In this document: piece by piece, positions 34,639 through 44,952 of the stretch | Position numbering within the stretch: the stretch's first letter is position 1 | How the letters are laid out: each line of letters begins with the position of its first letter | Assembly: GCA_017962565.1 (NCBI GenBank) | Contig: JAGCVC010000018.1 | Span: 62,001 to 126,000 of the forward strand | Origin: Alphaproteobacteria bacterium | Lineage (GTDB): Bacteria > Pseudomonadota > Alphaproteobacteria > CAAHEQ01 > UBA3637 | Direction: 5' to 3' | DNA: 64,000 bases | Notes under the pieces: generated by a model | The model's input: only the letters and a program-made list of their open reading frames with translations | Told to the model about the DNA's origin: nothing | The model's database searches: none | Translations under genes and position numbers: made by a program

Positions 34639-35637
34639 ATGAAAGAACAAAAAACCGTAAAGCAAATGAGTGTTGAACGTGGCGCATATATGCGCGCGCC
34701 GGAAAAATTTCAAAAATCTGCGCCCGAAATTAAACGATTGGCGGACAGTTTTAAAAAAGACAACGAATCAAAAAAGCTCAGGATTTTTGTCGCGGGCGGA
34801 TCGCGTTCCGGTGATAATCCCATTTATGAAAAGGAAGCGTTTTTGTTGGGTGAGCAAATTGCCAAAATGGATTTCCGTTTGGATTTCGGTTTGTCCGGTC
34901 AAGGTATTATGGGTGCTGTTGCAAAAGGTGTTTTGAAAATTTGGGCAAAGCAAAAGAAAGAAGAGTCCGAATTGCCGATTAAAGGAATTACGACAACAGA
35001 ATATTTAGCTTTAACGCAAAAGGATGAAACCGTTAATCAAATTAAAGAAGTTTTTGTGGCGCATACTTTGGAGGAACGTAAAAACCAATTATTAAATGCT
35101 GACTTTGTTATTTTTGCTCCGGGTGGAATTGGGACCTTAGATGAATTGGTTTATGATTGTGTGGCTATGCAAGATGGTTTTTTACCGATGAAACCTTTTA
35201 TTATTTTTAACGTAAATGCGCATTATTATCACGTTTTGGAATATTTAAAAGAAATCCATGTAAAGGGCTTTTCTGCTCCGACACCGTTTATTGTTGTTGA
35301 TGATGCAAAAGAAGCCGGTATAGTTTTTGAAATTTTGAAAGAGTTATATCAAAAGAAAACAAAAAAATATGATGTGTTCGATTTTGTTGAAAAGTTGATT
35401 TATTATATGCCGTTTATTTTTGAAAAAAGAAAGAAAAATTCAAAGCAACCAATCAGATTACTTTTGGACGAACTTGAAAAAAATGCGGATAATTTAAAAT
35501 ATGCAATCCAAATCGAAAAAGCCTATTTAAGAAAAGAAACACATCGTATGTATGAACGTTTGGAACGCGCCGGTTTGGATACGGCATCAGTTAGCCAAAA
35601 ATTGATTGGATTGAAACAACGCAAAGGAAGTGTCTAA
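34639..35637 (+). CDS. LOG-family (TIGR00730-like) nucleotide phosphoribohydrolase, long form
   Basis: ATG 34639 is preferred (AAAGAGG site upstream); the frame extends 8 codons further. 332 residues. Rossmann fold with FVAGGSRSGDNPIYEKE near residue 50 and the LOG signature APGGIGTLDELVYD near residue 160, where Glu and Arg (LEERKNQLL) are the catalytic residues. LOG enzymes release cytokinin-like bases from nucleoside 5'-monophosphates; long members include PpnN-like regulators of purine pools. A helical C-terminal third is extra. Stops one base before the antiporter start. Confidence 0.8.
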   Translation: MKEQKTVKQMSVERGAYMRAPEKFQKSAPEIKRLADSFKKDNESKKLRIFVAGGSRSGDNPIYEKEAFLLGEQIAKMDFRLDFGLSGQGIMGAVAKGVLKIWAKQKKEESELPIKGITTTEYLALTQKDETVNQIKEVFVAHTLEERKNQLLNADFVIFAPGGIGTLDELVYDCVAMQDGFLPMKPFIIFNVNAHYYHVLEYLKEIHVKGFSAPTPFIVVDDAKEAGIVFEILKELYQKKTKKYDVFDFVEKLIYYMPFIFEKRKKNSKQPIRLLLDELEKNADNLKYAIQIEKAYLRKETHRMYERLERAGLDTASVSQKLIGLKQRKGSV

Positions 35638-35638
35638 A

Positions 35639-37390
35639 ATGGAATTTATCAATTTTCCGATTTTGATTTTTTCTGTTATTTTGGTGTTCAGTATTTTGAC
35701 CAGCTTTGTTTCCAGTCGCGCTAATGTGCCTTTGATTTTGGTTGTTTTATGTATCGGTTTATTTTTTGGGGATAAAGGCGGTTTAGGTATTGTTGCCGGT
35801 TATCATCAACCGAAATTGGCATTTTTTGTTGGTTCGTTGGCATTGGCGTTTATTTTATTTGACAGCGGTTATCAAACAAACCTTGCCAATGTACGCAAGA
35901 ATTTGACCCCGGCTGTTTTATTGTCCAGTTTTGGGGTGTTTTTTACCGCCTTATTATTAGCTCCAGCTGCGCATTATATCGTCGGATTGCCTTGGCTAGA
36001 TTCTTTTTTGTTGGCTTCAATTATCAGCTCAACTGATGCGGCAGCGGTGTTTTTTGTTTTAAGGATGGGGGGCGTTTCTATACGTGAGAAAATAAAAACA
36101 ACTTTGGAGATGGAATCCGGCAGTAATGATCCGATGGCTATCTTTTTGACTTTTTCTCTTTTGACTTTCTATGCAGTAAAAGAGGCCGATTTAATTACTT
36201 TTGGTGGACAATTTTTTATGCAAATGGGTATAGGTGTTGCCGCAGGTTTTGCTTTAAGTTGGTTAATTAAAACAATTGTCGGAAAAGTCGATTTTGATGC
36301 TGGACTTTATCCTGTGTTAGTGATAGGGATGGCTTTATCCGGTTTTGCATTGACAAACATGTTGGGCGGAAGCGGCTTTTTGGCACTTTATATCAGTGGT
36401 ATTATTGCAGGTCAGGCAAAATTAAAAGGACATTATCAAATTGTTCGTTTCCAAACAACATTGACATGGCTCAGCCAAATCATTTTGTTTTTGACTTTGG
36501 GATTTTTTGCAGATATGCGTCAAATGCCGTCTATGTTTCTGCCAGCTCTTGTATTGGGTTTGGTGTTATTATTTGTAGCACGTCCGGCGGCGGTGTTTGC
36601 ATGCTTGTGGCCATTTAAATATTCGTTCAGGGAAAAGGTTTTTATTTCCTTTGTCGGATTACGCGGTGCAACTTCAATTTTGTTGGCTTTGGCCCCATTG
36701 GTTAAGGATGTTCCTCAGGCACATGTTATTTTTTCCATTATCTTTTTAATGGTATTGATGTCATTGGCTGTTCAAGGTTTGTTGATTATTCCGATGGCAA
36801 AAAAATGTTTGGTCGTTTTGCCTTTACTTGAAAAACCGGCTTTAAAAAGTGAAATAGATTTACCGGGTTTGGTGGACAGTTATTTAATTACATATAAATT
36901 AACGGAAAGTACACCGGCAGTACAAGGTGCAAAAATACCGCGTTGGGCAATGCCTGTATATGTACAGCGTGATGATATATCTTATAATGGAGCAAACATT
37001 AAAACTTTACGTGCCGGCGATCAGATATATGTTTTTGCTGTAAACGATACTTTTGTACATCAGTTGGATGAGTTGTACGGAGGCGGACAAAGTACGGATT
37101 TCCCGGAAAATATGGGGGATTTTGTTTTAAGTTCTGATATTTTATTAAAAGAATTTGCCTATCTTTACAATGTAAATGTTCCTAAAAAATGGAAAGAACG
37201 TACTTTACGAGAGGCATTGGAAGAAAATTTTTCCGATTTAGATGTCGGAGATCGTTTTTTGGTTGGTAAAATGGAACTGATTATTCGCAAAAAAGAAGGA
37301 CAGAGAATTACGGAAGTCGGATTGAATTTGGAACCTATGCGCAAGAAGAATACTCTTATCCACTTATTTTATCGAAAAAAACGTAAATGA
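35639..37390 (+). CDS. CvrA/NhaP2-type cation:proton antiporter with RCK_C domain
   Basis: ATG 35639 is chosen for AAGGAAG eight bases upstream; a GTG nine bases earlier is in frame. 583 residues with 12 predicted helices of the CPA1 exchanger fold; the ion-binding helix reads ASIISSTDAAAVFFVLR, followed by EMESGSNDPMAIFLTF. After residue 400 comes a TrkA-C domain (WAMPVYVQRDDISYNGANIK) and a CorC/HlyC-like end (LREALEENFSDLDVGDRFLVG), the domain order of E. coli CvrA. It likely exchanges K+ or Na+ for protons under nucleotide control. Confidence 0.88.
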   Translation: MEFINFPILIFSVILVFSILTSFVSSRANVPLILVVLCIGLFFGDKGGLGIVAGYHQPKLAFFVGSLALAFILFDSGYQTNLANVRKNLTPAVLLSSFGVFFTALLLAPAAHYIVGLPWLDSFLLASIISSTDAAAVFFVLRMGGVSIREKIKTTLEMESGSNDPMAIFLTFSLLTFYAVKEADLITFGGQFFMQMGIGVAAGFALSWLIKTIVGKVDFDAGLYPVLVIGMALSGFALTNMLGGSGFLALYISGIIAGQAKLKGHYQIVRFQTTLTWLSQIILFLTLGFFADMRQMPSMFLPALVLGLVLLFVARPAAVFACLWPFKYSFREKVFISFVGLRGATSILLALAPLVKDVPQAHVIFSIIFLMVLMSLAVQGLLIIPMAKKCLVVLPLLEKPALKSEIDLPGLVDSYLITYKLTESTPAVQGAKIPRWAMPVYVQRDDISYNGANIKTLRAGDQIYVFAVNDTFVHQLDELYGGGQSTDFPENMGDFVLSSDILLKEFAYLYNVNVPKKWKERTLREALEENFSDLDVGDRFLVGKMELIIRKKEGQRITEVGLNLEPMRKKNTLIHLFYRKKRK

Positions 37391-37487
37391 TCCTTTTGTG
37401 ACAAAAGTAAAAAAAAGTAAAAAGAGGTTGCATAAATACATAAAAAAGGTTAAAAGATTAGGATAATTCATAAGAAAAGAGGAAAAC

Positions 37488-38642
37488 ATGAAAAAATTAA
37501 TTGTCATTTTGGTTTTGGCCGCAGCTTTGGCTGGTGTTGGATATGTTTCTTACGTAAAATTCATTAAAAAAGGTGAGGATGCAGAGGCACCGCAAGCAGA
37601 GCCTGTTCAAGTTGTTTTGGCGGAAGAACAGGATTTTTACCCGGAAATTTCTTTTGTTTCTAAAATTGAAGCAAAAGATCGTGTGGAAGTTCGTGCGCGT
37701 GTAACGGGTTTTTTGACAAAACGTTTATTTACGGAAGGTGAATTCGTAAAAGAAGGACAATTACTTTTTGAAATTGAAAAAGATAAATTTATTGCCGATT
37801 TCCATAACGCGCAAGCAAATTTAGCAAAAGCCGAAGCTAATCAAGAAAATGCATCAGCTCAATTTAAACGGGCACAAGATTTGTTCAAAACAAAAGATGT
37901 TTCAAAAGCTATTTTGGATCAACGTCAAGCAGAATTTTCCAGTGCAAAAGCGGCTGTTAAACAGGCTCAAGCAGAATTGGATGTGGCTCAGTTGAATTTA
38001 GATTATACGGACGTTGTAGCACCTCTTTCCGGACGTATCGGAACTGCAAATTATTCTGTTGGTTCTTTAATTGGTCCTGAGTCCGGTTCTTTGGCTTCTA
38101 TTGTCAGTATTGATCCGATGTATGCAGTATTTTCCGTTTCAGAAAATCAATTACTTCAAATGAAAAACTTTTGGGAAAAAGAGGAACATGAACACATCAA
38201 AATTTCGTTTGTCTTTTCTGATGGTACAACATATGCCAAACCGGGTGAGTTGAATTTTATGGATATTGCATTGGATGAACAAATGAATACGATGAAAATG
38301 CGAATTTCTTTTGACAATTCAGATAACCAACTGATTTCCGGTCAATATGGTCGTGTTGAAATGCGCTTTACAGAACCTAAAAAAGCAATTTTGTTACCTT
38401 CGGAAGTTATTTTACGTGACTTAGCCGGTCCTTATGTTTATGTCGTCAATGATAAAAATATGATTGAACAAAAACGTATTGGTAAAGGTTTGGAATTATC
38501 TACCGGAAAAACAATTGTTGAAAGCGGTTTGAATATAGGTGAAAAAGTTTTAACCAGTAACTTACAGGTAGCCAATCAATTTAGAGGAGTTCCAGTAGAT
38601 CCGCAAGTTGCTCCTAAAGCTCAGAAGGAGAATAATCAATGA
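37488..38642 (+). CDS. RND efflux adaptor (AcrA/MexA type)
   Basis: 384 residues. N-terminal membrane helix ([20 protein letters not shown]) rather than a lipobox; lipoyl halves [20 protein letters not shown] and [19 protein letters not shown] flank a helical hairpin with [20 protein letters not shown]. The barrel domain includes [20 protein letters not shown]. It overlaps the RND pump by 4 bases. It delivers substrate from the pump to a TolC-type duct; the nearest TolC gene (7041) is far away, and no local repressor is seen. Start has an AAGAGG site upstream. Confidence 0.93.
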   Translation: MKKLIVILVLAAALAGVGYVSYVKFIKKGEDAEAPQAEPVQVVLAEEQDFYPEISFVSKIEAKDRVEVRARVTGFLTKRLFTEGEFVKEGQLLFEIEKDKFIADFHNAQANLAKAEANQENASAQFKRAQDLFKTKDVSKAILDQRQAEFSSAKAAVKQAQAELDVAQLNLDYTDVVAPLSGRIGTANYSVGSLIGPESGSLASIVSIDPMYAVFSVSENQLLQMKNFWEKEEHEHIKISFVFSDGTTYAKPGELNFMDIALDEQMNTMKMRISFDNSDNQLISGQYGRVEMRFTEPKKAILLPSEVILRDLAGPYVYVVNDKNMIEQKRIGKGLELSTGKTIVESGLNIGEKVLTSNLQVANQFRGVPVDPQVAPKAQKENNQ

Positions 38643-41600
38643 TTGCAGACGTATTTATTAAACGTCCCCGTTTAGCCATTGTTGTTTCTTTGGTTATTAC
38701 GATTGCGGGGTTGTTGGCGTTATTTTCTTTGCCGGTTGAACAATTTCCGGATATCACTCCGCCACAAGTTTCTGTTCAGGCATTTTATCCCGGAGCAAAT
38801 GCAGAAGTTATTGAAAGTTCTGTTGCACAACAAATTGAATCGGGTGTAAATGGCGTTGAAGATATGCTTTATATGTCATCAACATCCGCTGATGACGGTT
38901 CATATAATTTAAACATTGCTTTTAAAGTCGGTACAGATCCGGATACGGCTGCAATGAATGTTCAAAATCGTGTTAAACAGATTGAATCTAAAATCCCGGA
39001 AGATGTGCTTAAACAAGGTATTTCCGTTCGTCAGAAGATGTCATCTATTTTACAGGTTATTGGTATTGTTTCTAATGTGCCGGAATATGACGAAAAGTTC
39101 TTAACAAACTATGTTTTGATCAATATGAAGGACGAATTATCACGTGTTCCCGGTGTTGGGGATATTCAAATATTCAGCCGTTACGATTACAGTATGCGTG
39201 TTTGGTTATCTGATGATAAATTGAAGAGTTTGCGTTTATCAACGTCTGAAATAATTGCCGCAATCAGAAGTCAAAATATTCAAGCATCTGTCGGACGTAT
39301 TGGTGCTATGCCGGCTCCGAAAGATCAATTATTCCAAATTTCTTTGACTGCAAAAGGGCGTTTAAGTACGGTTGAAGAATTTGAAAATATTATCATTCGT
39401 GCAAATGGTGATGGTTCTTATTTGCGTTTGAAGGATGTTGCTCGTGTTGAATTGGGCGTAAAAAGTGAAGAAATGAAAAGTAATTATAATGGCCGTTCGT
39501 CCGTAACAATGGCTGTTTTCCAAAGCCCTGGTTCTAACGCTGTTGAGGTCGCACGAGGTATCAATAAAAAATTATCCGAACTGCAAAAATTAATGCCGGA
39601 AGGTCTGGAAACACAAATTATTTTCGATAATGCGGCATTCGTGAAACGTTCTATGGCAGAAATCGAAGAAACATTGATTGTCGGATTTATATTGGTTGTT
39701 TTGGTTATTTATTTCTTCTTGGGTTCTTTGCGTGCAACGGCAATTCCTTTGTGTGCTATTCCTGTTTCCTTAATCGGTGCGTTTGCTGGTATGGCGGCTT
39801 TGGGAGCAACGATTAACACAGTATCTTTATTAGCTTTGGTTTTGGCCATTGGTGTGGTGGTGGATGATGCTATTGTGGTGGTGGAAGACGTTGAAGCCAT
39901 CATGAAAGAAAACCCGAAAGATAAACCAGCGGTTTATGTTAAAAAATCAATGGATCGTATTACAAACCCGATTATTGCAACAACTTTGATTTTGCTTGCC
40001 GTGTTTGTTCCGGTTGCTTTTATTCCGGGTATTACGGGTTTATTATATCGACAATTTGCTGTGGCTATTTCATGCGCTGTGGTTATTTCCGCATTGAATG
40101 CTTTAACGCTTTCACCGGCGTTAGCAAGGTTAATTATGAAGCGTAATGAAAAACCGAATTTCGTTGTTGCAGCATTTATATCCATGATTGAATGGTTGCG
40201 TCGGGGATACGAAGCGATTATTAAGCGTTTTATTCCATTTTCAATCCTGTCTTTCCCGGCTTTAATATTAGTTGGATTATTGGCTTATAGTTTGTTCCGC
40301 TTAACGCCGACAGGCTTTTTGCCGGCAGAAGATCAGGGAGCTTTCTTAGGTGAAATTCAATTGCCAGCAGGTGCTTCATTGAATCGTACTCAACAGGTAA
40401 TGCAGAAGGTTGAAAAAATGGCGCTGGATATGCCGGGTGTTGATGGTGTTATGTCAGTTGTCGGATTTGGTATGTTTTCAGGTGGTGTAGCATCTAACAG
40501 TGCAACAATGTTCGTTCAGTTAAAGCCATATGAGGAACGTGAAGATACTGCTTTATTGGTTGAAAATATTGTCGCTGAACTCAATAAGAAATTGAAAAGA
40601 ATGAATGATGCTTATGGTATGGTTTCAAACTTCCCTGCTTTAATGGGTGCTTCTGTCAGTAACGGTTTTGAATACATGTTGCAATCTACGGAAGGTGCAA
40701 GTCCGGAAGAATTGGTCGATATTTCTAATAAAATTGTTATTAAAGCAAATCAGAGCCCGTCATTGACAGGTGTATATAGTTTCTATCGTGTCGATAGTCC
40801 GCGTTGGTCGGTCGAATTAGACCGAGAAAAAGCATACGCTTTGGGTGTACCGGTTGCAGATATTTTCTCAACAATGCAAGTGGTATTGGGTGGTGCATAT
40901 GTAAACGACTTCAACCTTTATGGTCGTTCTTGGCAAGTGAATGTACAAGGTGATATGAATGATCGTTCCAGTATGGATGACATCTTTAAAATCGAATTAA
41001 AGAGCAAAACCGGTCAAATGGTTCCTTTGCGTTCTTTGGTGAAAATCAAAGAGACTACAGGTGCTTCCAGCATTCAACGTTACAATAACTATCGTTCTTT
41101 GAAAATTCAAGGTTCTCCTGCACCAGGACACAGTTCAGGTGAAGCAATTAAAGAAATGGAACGAATTTCCGCAGAAGTTTTGCCATCAGGGTATAAGTTC
41201 GAATGGACGGGTACAACTGTTCAAGAATTGGAATCTGCCGGACAGACAGCAATTGTTTTCTTTATGGCTTTCTTGTTTGGTTATTTATTCTTGGTTGGCT
41301 TGTACGAAAGTTGGACTTTACCGATTTCCGTTATGTTGTCCATTATTATCGGTTTCTTGGGTTCAATTTTGATGGTGTTCTTGCAAAGTAAAAACGCTAA
41401 CTATCCGGTGTTTAACGATTTGTATGCACAAATTGGTTTAATCGTGTTAATTGGTTTGGGTGCAAAGAATGCTATTTTATTGGTCGAATTTGCTAAAGAA
41501 AGGCATGAAAAATTCGGAGATTCGATTAAAGAAGCCGCTCTAAAGGGCGGGGCGTTGCGTTTCCGTGCTATTATGATGACGGCAATTTCATCATTGATGG

Positions 41601-41782
41601 GTTTCTTACCATTGATTATGGCAACCGGAGCAGGTGCTTTGTCGCGTCGTGCGGTTGGTTCGGCTATTTTTGGCGGTATGGCCTTCTCGGCATTTGTGGC
41701 GATTTTCTTTGTGCCGTTATTCTATGTCGTTTTGCAAACAATGGCTGAAAAAGTTGCCGGGCAAAGACGTGACGACGATTAG
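38639..41782 (+). CDS. RND multidrug efflux pump, HAE1 family (AcrB-like)
   Basis: 1047 residues, the usual length. It begins [20 protein letters not shown], has the proton-relay Asp pair in [20 protein letters not shown] and Lys in [20 protein letters not shown], two duplicated 6-helix halves with porter loops, and [20 protein letters not shown] at the second docking loop. It exports toxic compounds using proton flux as a trimer. Start overlaps the adaptor stop (ATGA). Substrates cannot be told from sequence. Confidence 0.95.
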   Translation: MIADVFIKRPRLAIVVSLVITIAGLLALFSLPVEQFPDITPPQVSVQAFYPGANAEVIESSVAQQIESGVNGVEDMLYMSSTSADDGSYNLNIAFKVGTDPDTAAMNVQNRVKQIESKIPEDVLKQGISVRQKMSSILQVIGIVSNVPEYDEKFLTNYVLINMKDELSRVPGVGDIQIFSRYDYSMRVWLSDDKLKSLRLSTSEIIAAIRSQNIQASVGRIGAMPAPKDQLFQISLTAKGRLSTVEEFENIIIRANGDGSYLRLKDVARVELGVKSEEMKSNYNGRSSVTMAVFQSPGSNAVEVARGINKKLSELQKLMPEGLETQIIFDNAAFVKRSMAEIEETLIVGFILVVLVIYFFLGSLRATAIPLCAIPVSLIGAFAGMAALGATINTVSLLALVLAIGVVVDDAIVVVEDVEAIMKENPKDKPAVYVKKSMDRITNPIIATTLILLAVFVPVAFIPGITGLLYRQFAVAISCAVVISALNALTLSPALARLIMKRNEKPNFVVAAFISMIEWLRRGYEAIIKRFIPFSILSFPALILVGLLAYSLFRLTPTGFLPAEDQGAFLGEIQLPAGASLNRTQQVMQKVEKMALDMPGVDGVMSVVGFGMFSGGVASNSATMFVQLKPYEEREDTALLVENIVAELNKKLKRMNDAYGMVSNFPALMGASVSNGFEYMLQSTEGASPEELVDISNKIVIKANQSPSLTGVYSFYRVDSPRWSVELDREKAYALGVPVADIFSTMQVVLGGAYVNDFNLYGRSWQVNVQGDMNDRSSMDDIFKIELKSKTGQMVPLRSLVKIKETTGASSIQRYNNYRSLKIQGSPAPGHSSGEAIKEMERISAEVLPSGYKFEWTGTTVQELESAGQTAIVFFMAFLFGYLFLVGLYESWTLPISVMLSIIIGFLGSILMVFLQSKNANYPVFNDLYAQIGLIVLIGLGAKNAILLVEFAKERHEKFGDSIKEAALKGGALRFRAIMMTAISSLMGFLPLIMATGAGALSRRAVGSAIFGGMAFSAFVAIFFVPLFYVVLQTMAEKVAGQRRDDD

Positions 41783-41787
41783 AACAG

Positions 41788-41816
41788 TTGACAAAATAAG
41801 AAAAATGAGATAAAAT
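41788..41816 (+). promoter_or_regulatory. Near-consensus sigma70 promoter
   Basis: TTGACA (41788-41793), 17-base spacer, TAAAAT (41811-41816), driving the unknown gene at 41,868. Confidence 0.7.
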
Positions 41817-41867
41817 AATTCTATCTTTAGAGAAAATACACATCAAAAAGAAAGGATATTTTGCAAC

Positions 41868-43097
41868 ATGGTCAAAATGACGGATGAACAAAAAAAGCAG
41901 CTTGAAGAAACATATCATAAGATGACTAAAATGACAGGCACGCAAAAAAAGCAGTTTGAGCAAGCATACTGTGATTTGGATGAGCCGACCTTCTCATTAT
42001 TGGGAATATTTTGTAAAATGCCGGATGAAATCATGGCTCTTTTTATAGAAATGTTGGCTATATATGAGGCAAATCCGACTGAAGAAAATGCTAAAAGATT
42101 AAAAGATTTAATTTTAAAAAAAGATAAAAAAGGTGAAGAGACTGAAGAAGCAAAGCCGGAGTACAAAAAAGAGTGGATTAAAAAAACATTTGCTGCTTGT
42201 GTGGATTCGAAAGATCCAAAGTATGCAGAAAAACTTGATGCTTTGCGTGCAACGGTAAAAAGAAATTATATTGATCCCCAAAAACCGGTTCCGGATGGTG
42301 TTCCGTCTTCAGGTATGTTTTTAGTTGGTCTAGGCGTTGTTACAGAAGAAGAAAAAAAGCTGTTGTTGAATGCTCAAGCGGCTATTCGTTTGATATCTCA
42401 TGTAGATTTTTTGCATGATTTTCAAGTTAGACCAGAGGAAAGAGATTATAGAAAAGATAGAAGTGAGGAAAAAGACGCTCCATTTGAAAATAATTGGTTA
42501 GATGATGAGGAAAAAAATCCGACAAAAATCCAACTTTTGGAACACCTTGTAAAATCCTGTGTCAATGATATTTTTACCCAATATGATATTAAAAGAGAAG
42601 ATATAAACAGAGATCAAAACCAGTCTCTTACGGTTGAGAGTTTTACAAAACCGTTTGTAAAAAATCTATGTAAGAAGAATATTCTTTTGCAAAAAGCACG
42701 TAGTGAAGCATTGGATACTTTAATTGAGTGTGCGGAAAAGTTAAAGGAAAGGAACCCAAAGGCTTCAGCATCTATTAATTCTTTATTAAGTGTAATAGAT
42801 GATCGCAGTCAATTAAACAGACGTATAAATGCGTTTAATAGGAATAAACCCTATTATTCTACTCAAGTTAAAGATGGTATGGAAGCTTGTTTTGAAGTGG
42901 CTAAGGCCGTATCAGAAAGCTCGACAAAAGATGGTACTTCAAAAGAATATTTAACGGATAATGATCTTAGAACGTGGAGTGAAAACGTAAGTCCTCGTAT
43001 CAGCGGACTTGTCGCACACAGAGCCAAACAAATTTTGAACATAAGAGCAAAAGAACGTATGCTTCAATTACAGCAACAACAAGGTAGGACAATTTAA
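41868..43097 (+). CDS. Unknown soluble 409-residue protein
   Basis: No family recognised. No signal peptide or membrane segment. It is rich in Lys, Glu and Asp and predicted helical. The first 30 residues contain a tandem near-repeat (MTDEQKKQLEETYHKMTKMT then GTQKKQFEQAY). Residues 55-100 are a charged Glu/Lys stretch. A short Gln run ends the protein (LQLQQQQG). It is monocistronic with a near-consensus promoter, and convergent with rlmB. AAAGG lies 12 bases upstream of ATG 41868; ATG 41877 is an alternative. A host-interaction or phage-type role is possible but nothing shows it. Confidence 0.7.
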   Translation: MVKMTDEQKKQLEETYHKMTKMTGTQKKQFEQAYCDLDEPTFSLLGIFCKMPDEIMALFIEMLAIYEANPTEENAKRLKDLILKKDKKGEETEEAKPEYKKEWIKKTFAACVDSKDPKYAEKLDALRATVKRNYIDPQKPVPDGVPSSGMFLVGLGVVTEEEKKLLLNAQAAIRLISHVDFLHDFQVRPEERDYRKDRSEEKDAPFENNWLDDEEKNPTKIQLLEHLVKSCVNDIFTQYDIKREDINRDQNQSLTVESFTKPFVKNLCKKNILLQKARSEALDTLIECAEKLKERNPKASASINSLLSVIDDRSQLNRRINAFNRNKPYYSTQVKDGMEACFEVAKAVSESSTKDGTSKEYLTDNDLRTWSENVSPRISGLVAHRAKQILNIRAKERMLQLQQQQGRTI

Positions 43098-43118
43098 TCT
43101 TTAGTTTGCTATCTTATA

Positions 43119-43838
43119 TTATCTTTGCCGATAGAATTCATATAAAGCAACTGCTGCTGCATTGGAAACGTTTAAGCTTTCCATTTTATCTGATATGGGT
43201 AACTTAATTGTATAATCACAATTTTCAGCAGTTAGACGGCGCATGCCATCGCCTTCTGATCCCAAAACAAATGCCGTGTGAGCAGGGAGTTTTTTATCGG
43301 AAATAAATTCCTTTGCATATCCGTCCAATCCCAAACACCAAAAGCCCGCATCTTTTAATTGTTGCATGGCACGTACCAGGTTTGTTACGCGAATCAAAGG
43401 TACTATTTCCAACGCACCACAGGCTGATTTTGCCAAGACAGCGCTTTCTTCGGGGGCACAAGCATCCGGTATGACGACAGCAACAGCATCAAAGGCCGCC
43501 GCCGAACGTAAAATTGCACCGATATTATGCGGATCCGTTACTTGATCCAAAATCAAAATAACGGCTTTTTGCGGAATTGTTTCAAGCACTTCATCCAATG
43601 TCTTTTGCGGCAATGGTTTGACCAGCAAAGCCAAACCTTGATGAACGGCATTTTGACCAACCAAAGAATCAATTTCTTGTCTGAAAGCAATTTGATGGTT
43701 TGTGTTTCCAATAATTTTTTCGGGCAAAACAGATTCTTTTGTCATTTTCAATTGCATCTTTTCCCGATTCGGATTTTGAAGCGCCGCGACAACTGCATGA
43801 TGTCCGTAAAGCCACAAACTTCCATTTGTTTTTTTCAT
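43119..43838 (-). CDS. rlmB: SpoU-family 23S rRNA 2'-O-methyltransferase RlmB-like
   Basis: 239 residues. N-terminal substrate-binding subdomain (LWLYGHHAVVAALQNPNREK), then a SPOUT knot with motif 1 VILILDQVTDPHNIGAILRSA, motif 2 VLGSEGDGMRRLTAENCD and motif 3 IKLPISDKMESLNVSNAAAV. It methylates a ribose in 23S rRNA (G2251 for RlmB); exact target among SpoU paralogues is inferred. Convergent with the 41,868 gene. Confidence 0.9.
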   Translation of the reverse strand: MKKTNGSLWLYGHHAVVAALQNPNREKMQLKMTKESVLPEKIIGNTNHQIAFRQEIDSLVGQNAVHQGLALLVKPLPQKTLDEVLETIPQKAVILILDQVTDPHNIGAILRSAAAFDAVAVVIPDACAPEESAVLAKSACGALEIVPLIRVTNLVRAMQQLKDAGFWCLGLDGYAKEFISDKKLPAHTAFVLGSEGDGMRRLTAENCDYTIKLPISDKMESLNVSNAAAVALYEFYRQR

Positions 43839-43968
43839 CTTTAAAAATCCTTTATTTTCAATAGGTTGAATTTTAAATCTTTAAAAAAAGTTATAACCGA
43901 TTTTTTTATTCTTGACAAGATGATTTTTTTCCAGCATATTATAACACGCTTCATTCTTTGAAGAATGT

Positions 43969-44054
43969 GGAAAGGTGGCCGAGTGGTTAATGGCAGCAGA
44001 CTGTAAATCTGCCCTCTTCTGAGTACGGTGGTTCGAATCCACCCCTTTCCACCA
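43969..44054 (+). tRNA. tRNA-Tyr (anticodon GTA), CCA encoded
   Basis: 86 bases with a long variable arm (class II). Acceptor GGAAAGG pairs with CCTTTCC (44044-44050), discriminator A, encoded CCA at 44052-44054; anticodon GTA at 44003-44005; T arm GGTTCGAATCC. Eight bases separate it from tRNA-Gly. Confidence 0.97.
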
Positions 44055-44062
44055 CTCAGGGT

Positions 44063-44136
44063 GCGGGTGTAGCACAACGGTAGTGCAGCAGCCTTCCAAG
44101 CTGAGTACGAGGGTCCGACTCCCTTCACCCGCTCCA
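44063..44136 (+). tRNA. tRNA-Gly (anticodon TCC), CCA encoded
   Basis: 74 bases. Acceptor GCGGGTG pairs with CACCCGC (44126-44132), discriminator T, CCA encoded; anticodon TCC at 44095-44097 in loop CTTCCAA. T loop reads GGGTCCGACTCCC. Follows tRNA-Tyr, as in many proteobacterial tuf operons. Confidence 0.95.
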
Positions 44137-44256
44137 TCTAAAAAGCCTTATTTTACAAGCAGTTAAAAACAGAGTTCCAAGAGCAATTTTGGAGCCTTTT
44201 GTTTTTGAAAAATCCTTTATATTTTATCACATGTATGGGTATGACCTATTCAAAAG

Positions 44257-44451
44257 TCAATTACATTTACCAAAAGAAGATGAGATATATTCTCTGTTTC
44301 TATCTTTTCCCAAAAACTTACGTATACTCTCTATATCTCTTGTGACGCAAGTGTATGCAGCGGCTTTAATGGTTATGCTTCCGCTCATATTTTTTATTTT
44401 ATGATTAACTTCATTCAAAAGTTTCTTATGCTCGGATGTTACTTTTTCCAT
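44257..44451 (-). CDS. Small hypothetical protein in tRNA-adjacent region
   Basis: 64 codons with a GGAAG ribosome site six bases before ATG 44451. The product (HKKLLNEVNHKIKNMSGSIT and a basic C-terminal half) is not recognised. It follows two other small minus-strand ORFs. It could be a degraded gene; the case rests on the ribosome site and gene order. Confidence 0.35.
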   Translation of the reverse strand: MEKVTSEHKKLLNEVNHKIKNMSGSITIKAAAYTCVTRDIESIRKFLGKDRNREYISSSFGKCN

Positions 44452-44471
44452 ATTTCTTCCAATTTTGTTTT

Positions 44472-44701
44472 CTAAACAGGAAAATCCCTTGGGGCATTTT
44501 CTGGTATTTTAATATTTTCATAAATTTTATGATTATCAAAGAAAAACAGATGAATATGGTCATCTTCAAAATAAACATTGTCAATTTCTTAAAATAATTC
44601 ACAACTTTTTTGGGAGCTTTCAAAGAAACATATGTTTTATTATTTCTATACTCAATATAATTCTTCAAAAACCATTCTGTTGGAACCTGCTTAAGTATCA
44701 T
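44472..44701 (-). pseudogene. Small gene apparently broken by a one-base deletion
   Basis: The frame from ATG 44701 (MILKQVPTEWFLKNYIEYRN, to VVNYF near residue 37) becomes unlike a protein after that point. A different frame of the same strand continues with EIDNVYFEDDHIHLFFFDN to IPENAPRDFPV and a stop at 44472. Restoring one A in the run near 44,588-44,594 would join them into about 76 residues. Its ATG overlaps the stop of the 44,698-44,952 ORF. Either a real mutation or a sequencing/assembly error. Function unknown. Confidence 0.5.
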
Positions 44702-44952
44702 TTATTTTTTCCCTCTATCCCGAAAACTATTTTAAAATTATATCTTTTTTTATGGACAATTTCAAAACCTTTGTCTTGTGAAATAACAAAGACTAATTTT
44801 CCGATCCAAAAGCGAAAATAATAACGTTTTTGCGTCAATTTAATTTTTTCTTTGGTTCTGTATTCCGTGCCATCATCATTTTCAATTTCGACACTTCTGC
44901 CAAAACCAAAGCGGTTATTATCAAAATCTAAACCATATTCCACGTAAATCAT
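44698..44952 (-). CDS. Small hypothetical protein, first of a two- or three-gene minus-strand unit
   Basis: 84 residues: MIYVEYGLDFDNNRFGFGRS, then charged and aromatic-rich beta-type sequence (KRYYFRFWIGKLVFVISQDK). No family recognised. Its stop overlaps the next ATG by 4 bases, which argues for real translation of both. AAAGG lies upstream, at a longer than usual distance. Possibly the immunity or accessory component of a small cassette; unproven. Confidence 0.5.
   Translation of the reverse strand: MIYVEYGLDFDNNRFGFGRSVEIENDDGTEYRTKEKIKLTQKRYYFRFWIGKLVFVISQDKGFEIVHKKRYNFKIVFGIEGKNK

Noticed and set aside
37391-37487. Regulator or operator for the RND pump
   Set aside because: Only 97 bases of AT-rich sequence with no clear palindrome, well-spaced promoter or repressor gene.
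43969-44136. Integrase or attachment-site duplication at the tRNA genes
   Set aside because: No integrase or transposase and no obvious copy of the tRNA-Gly 3' end found by eye.
44189-44404. Plus-strand 71-codon ORF after tRNA-Gly
   Set aside because: Overlaps the minus-strand small ORF with a ribosome site, has no site of its own and an unlikely composition.
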